This document shows positions 58,040 through 64,000 of a DNA stretch of 64,000 nt, one piece after another. The translations under genes and the position numbers were made by a program. How positions within the stretch are numbered: position 1 is the stretch's first letter; each line of letters opens with the position of its first letter. The DNA is from Paludibacteraceae bacterium (lineage in GTDB: Bacteria; Bacteroidota; Bacteroidia; Bacteroidales; Paludibacteraceae). The stretch lies in the NCBI GenBank assembly GCA_016285885.1, contig JAEERP010000006.1, positions 88,174-152,173 on the forward strand. Direction: 5' to 3'. The notes under the pieces were generated by a model, which was not told the origin of the DNA, searched no databases, and saw only the letters and a list, made by a program, of their open reading frames with translations.

Positions 58040-60001
58040 CTACTTTTCTTCATTTCCCTGCTGGGAACGATACGTCATCTCGTCATTTACCATCCGATAC
58101 ATATACTGTTGGATGATGGCCTCCAAGCGTTGCTCCATCGAATCAATCGGCAACGCCTTACCGCTCAAATCGATGGCGAGGTTCCTGTCCAACTGGAAAT
58201 CATAGACCGATCGCACGCTGTCTCCATCGTAACATAACATGAACGAGCGATGGAGATATTGGTAGAATGGCGCATTGTACATCACCACGCTCTTGGAAGA
58301 ATCAGGAGCGAGGCAATTCTGCCCAAAAGCGACGTAGGGTTTGTCATAATTCAAGTAAGACAAGACCGTTGGCATGATGTCGATCTGCTGCGCCAGCGTG
58401 TGGCTCCTTCCCCGCAACAGGCTGTCACTCGGGCAATAGAAAAGAATCGGCACCTCGTACCTGCCCAACTGCGTCATGTACTCCTCGTGCGTAGTCTGGT
58501 TGGTATGGTCGGCTGTGAAGACGAAAAGCGTATTCGAATACCAGTCCATCGTCTTCGCCTTGTTAAAAAAACGGCGGAGGGCCATATCCGAATAGCCTAT
58601 GCACTGATGAATCGGCTCCCTTCCCTTAGGGAACGAGTCCTTATACTGCTCAGGCACACGGAACGGATCGTGCGATGAGGCGGAGAAGATCGCCGTCATG
58701 AAAGGCTGCGGGAAGGTATCCATCGTTTCGGCGAAGAACTGGAAGAAGGGTTCGTCCCAAATCGCCCATATACCATCGAAACAGCTGTCATCCCCGAACT
58801 CCGTCTTCCCGAAATAGTCATCAAAACCGATGGACTTGGCGAACGATTGGAATCCCATGGAGCCATTCGGCGCACCATGGAAGAAGGCCGAATAGTAGCC
58901 TTTCTCCTTCAACAAGCCAGGCAACCCCACCACAGTGTTCACCGCATAAGGCGTAGTGATATAAGGCGCCACAAACATCGGGATGCTCGCCAACACGGAA
59001 GGCATGGCATCGATCGATTTCCGGCCATTGGCATATGAATAGTTAAACGTATAACCCTGTTGGAACAGAGAGTCCAAGAAAGGCGTGTACCCCTTGTAGG
59101 TACCGTCGTCCAAGTCACGGTTGAACAAGCCCATGTACTCCTTGCCAAAGCTCTCCATGATGATCACCACCACATTCATCGGGCGGAAAGCCTCCTGCGG
59201 ATGAGGATCGACCACCGGCGTGTAACAACGCTCAGCCTCCTCCATTGAAGCGAAATAGGAAGGGACGACGAACGAAGGGCTCTTCGCCGTGCGGATAAAG
59301 CAGAAAGGAGTATTCAGGACCACCGCCGTCTCCTCCGGCTTCTTCACATACTGCATGGAATTCGAGACCGCCAACGGACGCGTGTATTTACCAAAGCCAC
59401 CACGTATACCAATGACCGCCATGTAGGCCACTCCAGCAAACAGTACGGTGTTTGTCACATAATAGATCCAAGTCTTAGGCTGGTGCTTCCCCTCTCGCTT
59501 CGGTCTGTAGTAGCACTTCACCAAGACAATAACCATCAGCAGGAAAAACAATGTAGCGTACCAATAGTTGAAAAGGCCTGTGAAAATGACCTTCCCTATA
59601 TTGCCATCATTGGAAAATTCGGAGAAGAACGAGAGGTTGGTGCGACGGTTCGTGAACTGATAATAGACCATGTCGGCCGAGTTCATGAACGCCCCCACGA
59701 TATTAGGCACACAGAAGACCCACTTGGCGACCTTCTGGTAAGTATTGTTCTCCCTAAACGGGAAGGGGATGGCCATCATCGCCAAATAGGCCGCATTCAG
59801 GTAAATGCAAGCCGCGAGGTCAAAACGCAGGCCAGCCGTCATCAGACCCAACAGACGAGCGGTATCCACCTCCGGGAAATAAGATTGATTGCAGAGGTAG
59901 AAAGCGAAGCGGCACAATGACAACACCCCCATCGCCAACAAAAAATTGACGAAGAAGACAAACAACGGTGCGGTGCGCAACCTGTGCCAGAGGCTTTTCA
60001 T
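58040..60001 (-). CDS. LTA-synthase-like sulfatase-family membrane enzyme
   Basis: A 653-residue protein with about five N-terminal transmembrane helices (residues ~10-190) and an exported alkaline-phosphatase/sulfatase-fold domain (residues ~265-600). Metal and active-site features: NVVVIIMESFGKEY near 275, ANGRKSIDAMPSVLASIP near 330 with Ser (not Thr) at the nucleophile position, and FTADHTNQTTHEEY near 500. This is the LtaS/MdoB/EptA-type architecture that moves phosphoglycerol or phosphoethanolamine groups at the periplasmic face. Bacteroidota lack LTA, so the acceptor is probably a lipid or glycan. It starts inside the miaB stop (TAATG). Confidence 0.85.
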   Translation of the reverse strand: MKSLWHRLRTAPLFVFFVNFLLAMGVLSLCRFAFYLCNQSYFPEVDTARLLGLMTAGLRFDLAACIYLNAAYLAMMAIPFPFRENNTYQKVAKWVFCVPNIVGAFMNSADMVYYQFTNRRTNLSFFSEFSNDGNIGKVIFTGLFNYWYATLFFLLMVIVLVKCYYRPKREGKHQPKTWIYYVTNTVLFAGVAYMAVIGIRGGFGKYTRPLAVSNSMQYVKKPEETAVVLNTPFCFIRTAKSPSFVVPSYFASMEEAERCYTPVVDPHPQEAFRPMNVVVIIMESFGKEYMGLFNRDLDDGTYKGYTPFLDSLFQQGYTFNYSYANGRKSIDAMPSVLASIPMFVAPYITTPYAVNTVVGLPGLLKEKGYYSAFFHGAPNGSMGFQSFAKSIGFDDYFGKTEFGDDSCFDGIWAIWDEPFFQFFAETMDTFPQPFMTAIFSASSHDPFRVPEQYKDSFPKGREPIHQCIGYSDMALRRFFNKAKTMDWYSNTLFVFTADHTNQTTHEEYMTQLGRYEVPILFYCPSDSLLRGRSHTLAQQIDIMPTVLSYLNYDKPYVAFGQNCLAPDSSKSVVMYNAPFYQYLHRSFMLCYDGDSVRSVYDFQLDRNLAIDLSGKALPIDSMEQRLEAIIQQYMYRMVNDEMTYRSQQGNEEK

Positions 60002-61326
60002 TATTCCATGACCTCCTCACCGATTAGGGTGGCGGAGGTGGAGCTAAGCACCCTCACCTTCACGAAGTCACCCACTCTATGATTACCCTTCGGGAAAACG
60101 ACCACCTTGTTTTGCGAAGTGCGGCCGAACAACTGCTCTCGTGAACGCTTGGAGAATCCCTCCACCAAGACCTCAAACGTCTTGTTGATATCCCGCTCGT
60201 TGCTCAAGGCAGACATACGGGTCTGCAAGGCGATGATCTCGTTCAGACGAGCGATCTTCACCTCCTCCGAGATGTTATCCGGCAAATTCTTGGCGGCGAA
60301 AGTGCCCGGTCTTTCCGAGTATTTGAACATGAAGGCGGAGTCGAAGACAACCTCCTCCATCAGGCTCAGCGTCAGTTGCTGGTCCTCCTCCGTCTCGTCA
60401 TGGAACCCGCAGAACACATCCGTCGTGATGCCACAGTCAGGCACGATGCGACGGATGGCGGCGATACGGTCCAAGTACCACTCCCGCGTATATTTACGAT
60501 TCATGGATTTCAATATCTTGTTGCTGCCCGATTGCACAGGCAAGTGGATGTGACGGCAGATGTTCGGGTAGGCCGCCATCACCATCAACACATCATCGTT
60601 CATATCTTTCGGATGGGAAGTGGTGAAACGCACCCTCATCGTCGGATAGGCCTCCGCCACGATCTTCAGCAGGTCAGCGAAAGAGACAACGGTTCCGTCC
60701 TCCCCCTTGTAGGCGTAGGAGTTCACGTTCTGGCCAATCAGGACCACCTCCTTGTAGCCACGCTTTTTCAGGTCCTCGATCTCGTTCAGGATGCTACGCA
60801 CCTCACGGCTACGCTCCCTGCCCCTCGTGTAAGGCACGATGCAATAAGAACAGAAATTGTTACATCCGCGCATGATGGAGACGAAGCCGGATATCGCAGC
60901 TCCGCATAATCGCTGGGGAATGACATCCTTGTAGGTCTCCGTGGTGGAGAGATCCACATTGATGGACTTCTCGCCCTGCTCCACAGCGCCCACCAGGTTC
61001 GGCAGGTCCAAGTACGCATCCGGGCCAACCACCAAATCGACGACACCCGTAGCCAGCAGTTCATCTTTCATGCGCTCCGCCATGCAACCGAGCACGCCCA
61101 CGATCATATCGGGACGTTTCTGCTTGCGCTGACGGAAGACCTGCAATCTGCCATGAATCTTCTGTTCCGCATTATCGCGGATGGAACAGGTATTCACGAA
61201 GATAGCATCCGCCTCATCCTCCACCTGTGTCACCTCGTAGCCAGCCGTATCCATAATAGCCGCAACCACCTCACTGTCAGCAACATTCATCTGACAACCA
61301 TATGTTTCCAAGAACAATCTCTTCAT
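60001..61326 (-). CDS. miaB: tRNA-2-methylthio-N6-dimethylallyladenosine synthase
   Basis: A 441-residue radical-SAM methylthiotransferase that modifies i6A37 of tRNAs. The N-terminal UPF0004 domain has ETYGCQMNVADSEV near residue 8 and FVNTCSIRDNAEQK near 45, with GVLGCMAER near 80 (three cysteines for the auxiliary cluster). The radical-SAM motif is RGCNNFCSYCIVPYTRGRERS near 155-170. A TRAM domain ends the protein (GNHRVGDFVKVRVLSS). It is cytosolic. Its promoter lies back to back with that of lptB. The LTA-synthase-like gene begins at its stop codon. Confidence 0.96.
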   Translation of the reverse strand: MKRLFLETYGCQMNVADSEVVAAIMDTAGYEVTQVEDEADAIFVNTCSIRDNAEQKIHGRLQVFRQRKQKRPDMIVGVLGCMAERMKDELLATGVVDLVVGPDAYLDLPNLVGAVEQGEKSINVDLSTTETYKDVIPQRLCGAAISGFVSIMRGCNNFCSYCIVPYTRGRERSREVRSILNEIEDLKKRGYKEVVLIGQNVNSYAYKGEDGTVVSFADLLKIVAEAYPTMRVRFTTSHPKDMNDDVLMVMAAYPNICRHIHLPVQSGSNKILKSMNRKYTREWYLDRIAAIRRIVPDCGITTDVFCGFHDETEEDQQLTLSLMEEVVFDSAFMFKYSERPGTFAAKNLPDNISEEVKIARLNEIIALQTRMSALSNERDINKTFEVLVEGFSKRSREQLFGRTSQNKVVVFPKGNHRVGDFVKVRVLSSTSATLIGEEVME

Positions 61327-61352
61327 CTTATTCTACCTTAAATTTCGGTTGA

Positions 61353-61421
61353 CAAAGATACAAATTAATAGATCATTTTTTCAGAATCCGTTGTATAAAT
61401 CGACAAGTTACGTTACTTTCG
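61353..61421. promoter_or_regulatory. Divergent promoters of miaB and lptB
   Basis: For miaB the minus strand has TATCTTTG (61353-61360) with TCTG about 21 bases further. For lptB the plus strand has TTG (61391-61393), a 20-base spacer and TACTTTCG (61414-61421). Confidence 0.7.
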
Positions 61422-61491
61422 CGAAGGACTAAGGGAAAACCAAGTCCAAAAATTAAAGTTTAACGAAGATACGAACGCGAAAGATTCATCT

Positions 61492-62298
61492 ATGCAAACG
61501 GAAAAGCACGAAATAAAGCCATTCCAGAATGCCGAGGAACGATTCCAAGGGAACGACATGGTGCTTCGGACAGAAGGATTGGTGAAACAATACGGACAAA
61601 GAATCGTGGCCAACAACGTCTCCATCAATGTGAAGCAAGGCGAGATCGTCGGATTGCTCGGTCCTAACGGCGCCGGCAAGACCACCACATTTTACATGAC
61701 GACCGGTCTGATCGTACCCAATGCGGGAAGGATATACCTCAACGATGTGGACATCACGAAGTACCCCGTTTACAAACGCGCGCAGGCAGGTATCGGCTAC
61801 CTGGCACAAGAGCCTTCCGTGTTCAGGAAGATGACGGTGGAGGACAACATCCTCTCCGTGTTGGAGATGACCAATTTCTCAAAAGAATATCAGCAAGAGA
61901 AGTTGGAGAGCCTCATCTCGGAGTTCAACCTCGGTCATGTCCGCAAGAACCTCGGCGACCGTCTTTCGGGAGGTGAACGCCGTCGTACGGAGATCGCCCG
62001 TTGCCTCGCCATCGAGCCTAAGTTCATCATGTTGGACGAGCCTTTCGCAGGTGTCGACCCGATTGCCGTACAAGACATCCAGGACATCGTGTGGAAGCTA
62101 AAGAGCAAAAACATCGGCATCCTCATCACAGACCACAACGTGGACGAGACGCTCTCCATCACAGACCGCGCCTACCTCCTGTTCGACGGAAGAATCCTCT
62201 TCCAAGGAACCTCAGAGGAGTTGGCGGAAAACCCTATCGTCAAAGAGAAATATTTAGGACGTGACTTCGAATTGAAGAAGAGAAAGCCTATCTCATAA
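61492..62298 (+). CDS. lptB: LPS export ABC transporter ATP-binding protein
   Basis: 268 residues; an ATG at 61558 ([13 protein letters not shown]) gives the usual family start if the first 22 residues are not translated. The nucleotide-binding domain has GPNGAGKTT at 57-65 (Walker A), [17 protein letters not shown] near 165 (signature), and [13 protein letters not shown] near 185 (Walker B). [10 protein letters not shown] near 225 carries the switch His. LptB drives LptFGC to move lipopolysaccharide from the inner membrane to the Lpt bridge. No other lpt gene is in the window. A lipoprotein gene starts 22 bases after the stop. Confidence 0.93.
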   Translation: MQTEKHEIKPFQNAEERFQGNDMVLRTEGLVKQYGQRIVANNVSINVKQGEIVGLLGPNGAGKTTTFYMTTGLIVPNAGRIYLNDVDITKYPVYKRAQAGIGYLAQEPSVFRKMTVEDNILSVLEMTNFSKEYQQEKLESLISEFNLGHVRKNLGDRLSGGERRRTEIARCLAIEPKFIMLDEPFAGVDPIAVQDIQDIVWKLKSKNIGILITDHNVDETLSITDRAYLLFDGRILFQGTSEELAENPIVKEKYLGRDFELKKRKPIS

Positions 62299-62319
62299 CA
62301 CCCAGGAAAAAGCGTAACC

Positions 62320-63306
62320 ATGCAGAAGAGACTCATATTTGCCAGCTTATTAGCCTCTGCCGTAATCTTTCCCTCCTGTTTGGCGGGAAACAACAAGGCG
62401 GAGACGACAGACAACGTGAAGGAAAAGAAGACAGAGATCGTGGAGACAAACGTTTCCGCACCTTCGTTTTCAGAAGATTCCGCCTTCCAATACGTGGTGC
62501 GGCAATGCGAATTCGGGCCACGCGTGCCCAACACCGATGCGCACGAGCAATGTGCGGCCTACCTTAGCCAACAACTCACAGCATTCGGTGCAGAGGTCTC
62601 CCTGCAGAAATTCACCGCAAACGCCTACGACGGAACGGAACTGAAGGCCACCAATATCATCGGGACCTTCTTCCCCGAGAAGAGCAAAAGGATTATATTT
62701 TTCTCCCATTGGGACTCCAGACACACTTGCGACCAAGACGTTCCCCAATACCACCAAACAGCAGTGCCAGCCGCCAACGACGGCGCTAGTGGAGTGGCCG
62801 TGCTCTTGGAAATCGCCAGAATCCTCAAAGAGAATCAACCCAACGTAGGTATCGACATGGTATTCCTGGACGTGGAGGACTATGGTAACGCTAACGGAAA
62901 CGCCAACAGCTGGTGCCTAGGCTCTCAATATTGGGCCAAGAACCCGCACTACAAGACGAAACCGCAGTTCGGCATCTTGCTCGATATGGTCGGAGGCGCC
63001 TCACCCTCTTTCGGCGTAGATGCCATCTCCCAACAATTCGCGCAGAACATCGCCAGCAAAGTATGGGATGTGGCCCACTCCTTAGGATACCAACAATTCA
63101 AGAATGAAACCAGCGGGCAACTCGTTGACGACCATGTATTCGTTAACCTGACCGCAGGCATTCCAACCATCGACATCATCGATTATTCGTCGACCAGAGG
63201 GTTCCCTTCCACCTGGCACACCCATCTCGACACGCCAGAGAACATCAGCAAGGAAACTTTAGGCATGGTCGGCAATGTCCTTACTAACCTGATTTTCAGA
63301 GAATAG
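62320..63306 (+). CDS. M28-family lipoprotein, glutaminyl-cyclase-like
   Basis: A 328-residue lipoprotein: lipobox-like IFPSCLAGNN (Cys near 20), then a zinc-dependent M28/QC-like fold. Motifs are FFSHWDSRHTCDQ near 127 (His zinc ligand), VPAANDGASGVAVLLEIAR near 150 (Asp ligand), and MVFLDVEDYGNANG near 190 (Glu). QNPHYKTKPQFGILLDMVGG and IPTIDIIDYSSTRGFPSTWHTHLDT near 305 (His) complete the site. Glutaminyl cyclases convert N-terminal Gln of exported proteins to pyroglutamate; in Bacteroidota this is common because of signal-peptidase sites before Gln. An aminopeptidase cannot be excluded. It is cotranscribed with lptB. Confidence 0.84.
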   Translation: MQKRLIFASLLASAVIFPSCLAGNNKAETTDNVKEKKTEIVETNVSAPSFSEDSAFQYVVRQCEFGPRVPNTDAHEQCAAYLSQQLTAFGAEVSLQKFTANAYDGTELKATNIIGTFFPEKSKRIIFFSHWDSRHTCDQDVPQYHQTAVPAANDGASGVAVLLEIARILKENQPNVGIDMVFLDVEDYGNANGNANSWCLGSQYWAKNPHYKTKPQFGILLDMVGGASPSFGVDAISQQFAQNIASKVWDVAHSLGYQQFKNETSGQLVDDHVFVNLTAGIPTIDIIDYSSTRGFPSTWHTHLDTPENISKETLGMVGNVLTNLIFRE

Positions 63307-63370
63307 CGATCATTCGCAAAGATACGGCTCAAAAAAAACGATCCTTTCCAGTAAAAAAATCGCTTTTTTC

Positions 63371-63401
63371 TTTGGAGAATCACAAAATAAGCGTACCTTT
63401 G
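63371..63401 (+). promoter_or_regulatory. Promoter of tRNA-Glu
   Basis: TTTG at 63371-63374, a 19-base spacer, TACCTTTG at 63394-63401: a full consensus Bacteroidota promoter. Confidence 0.88.
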
Positions 63402-63436
63402 CATCGCAAAACGAAACAAGAGAGTTTCAAACAAAT

Positions 63437-63508
63437 GGCGGATTCGTCTATCGGCTAGGACGGATGCCTCTCACGCATCAAAGAGCAGTTCGATTCTGCT
63501 ATCCGCTA
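63437..63508 (+). tRNA. tRNA-Glu (anticodon CTC)
   Basis: A 72-base cloverleaf. The acceptor GGCGGAT pairs with ATCCGCT (one G-T), with an A discriminator. The D arm is GTCT...GGAC. The anticodon stem GATGC/GCATC holds the loop CTCTCAC with anticodon CTC. The T arm is AGCAG-TTCGATT-CTGCT. It reads GAG codons. Confidence 0.93.
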
Positions 63509-63510
63509 CG

Positions 63511-63539
63511 AAAAGAGATCTCAACGAGGTCTCTTTTTT
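63511..63539 (+). terminator. Terminator of tRNA-Glu
   Basis: AAAAGAGATCTC folds onto GAGGTCTCTTTT with a 3-base loop, followed by more Ts. Confidence 0.85.
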
Positions 63540-63858
63540 ATGGGAAAAATCCAGCCATCCCCCATTCCATCGCATGAGAAACCAAACCACACATCTGCCT
63601 ATATAATGTCAAAACAAATCGCTCTAATATTTTTGTGTATTTTTATTTTAATTTCAGATAAGTTTTATATTACATTTGTGCAATAATTGGAAAACATGCT
63701 TGGTATGTATCAATGAATGCCCCCTCTAAAGGAAATTAAAGAGTGTGTTATTGTTGTTTATTGTGTATGGTTTCCTGCATCTTTTCACGCTGGCTTTCTC
63801 CTTTGTGTATTGATTGAAGAGATTCGTGTATTTTGTGTAAAATATAATAACCAATATT
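63540..63858 (+). promoter_or_regulatory. Long leader with promoter boxes and TTGTGTA repeats
   Basis: Two TAnnTTTG boxes, TATTTTTG (63627-63634) and TACATTTG (63671-63678), precede the last gene by over 180 bases, so its mRNA would have a long 5' leader. TTGTGTA occurs four times (63632, 63761, 63803, 63833). No coding frame or known riboswitch is recognised. Confidence 0.5.
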
Positions 63859-64000
63859 ATGCTAAAGCAAATGTTACTGCTGACGACGCTGGCGGGTGTG
63901 CCGGCGCTATGTCATTCCCAGACCAACATCTACAGTTCGGCGAGCGAGCGCACGGAGGATGGTGTGACGCTCTACCATGTAGTGGGAAATGTGGCGGCTT
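63859..64000 (+). CDS. Exported protein, 5' part only
   Basis: The first 47 codons, cut by the window edge. MLKQMLLLTTLAGVPALCHSQ is a signal peptide with likely cleavage before Gln21, followed by TNIYSSASERTEDGVTLYHVVG. The frame has no stop to the end and begins at an ATG in AATATTATG. The G+C-rich codons (CTG, GCG) differ somewhat from the AT-rich leader. Family not recognisable from this piece; a surface or periplasmic protein is likely. Confidence 0.6.
   Translation, partial: MLKQMLLLTTLAGVPALCHSQTNIYSSASERTEDGVTLYHVVGNVAA

Overview
The window reads as chromosomal DNA of a Bacteroidota bacterium, most likely order Bacteroidales; no genus can be named from the sequence alone. Three things support this. 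Promoters follow the TTTG/TTG-N19-21-TAnnTTTG pattern of this phylum rather than -35/-10 boxes. Several proteins end in type IX secretion (T9SS) sorting domains, and a PorP/SprF plus OmpA pair is present. Many genes belong to families largely confined to the phylum (DUF4199, DUF4403, DUF6048, DUF6452, BspA-type leucine-rich repeats). A GH9 cellulase with a sorting tail suggests a life on plant polymers, such as gut or rumen; this is inference.

Layout. 1-4.7 kb (+): aminotransferase, small membrane protein, DprA-like protein, UvrD-like helicase. 4.8-8.7 kb (-): a tight six-gene run (DUF4199, GT2 glycosyltransferase, DUF7935-like, nitroreductase, DUF6452, DUF6048). 8.8-9.6 kb: SRP RNA abutting tRNA-Thr, then a 160-bp tandem repeat. 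9.6-19.1 kb: recQ, a methyltransferase, DUF4403, a YcxB-like protein, recJ, a ClC channel and a lipoprotein. 19.2-23.6 kb (-): a coupled outer-membrane cassette with PorP and OmpA, then proS. 23.9-30.2 kb (-): two T9SS cargos (one PstS-like, one with a DUF7689-like Cys/His domain), a lipoprotein, a RhuM-family gene with decayed copies just upstream, and an orphan gene. 30.5-40.3 kb (-): mazG, GT2, lysA, lysC, GH9 cellulase, histidine phosphatase, aguB, aguA. 40.5-49.9 kb (-): a large CotH-domain T9SS cargo, serS, an FKBP lipoprotein, an O-methyltransferase, a BspA-like protein, hisB. 50.2-55.5 kb (+): DUF2339 membrane protein, lipoprotein, topB. 56.1-61.3 kb (-): small T9SS cargo, beta-barrel protein, LTA-synthase-like protein, miaB. 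61.4-64 kb (+): lptB, M28/glutaminyl-cyclase-like lipoprotein, tRNA-Glu, and the start of a secreted protein.

Most genes are core housekeeping: DNA repair and recombination (RecQ, RecJ, DprA, helicase, TopB), translation (ProS, SerS, MiaB, two tRNAs, SRP RNA), lysine, histidine and polyamine synthesis, and envelope biogenesis (LptB, LtaS-like). The accessory layer is secreted protein: at least five proteins carry T9SS-like C-terminal domains.

The least explained structure lies between genes. A family of heptad arrays (ARTTAAG / AATTCWW) sits at or inside gene ends at eight loci. There are also a 160-bp palindrome-bearing minisatellite, multi-hairpin REP-like elements, and the fossil RhuM cassettes whose variable motif is encoded by palindromic DNA. 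No complete mobile element, CRISPR array, prophage or recognised defence island is visible.
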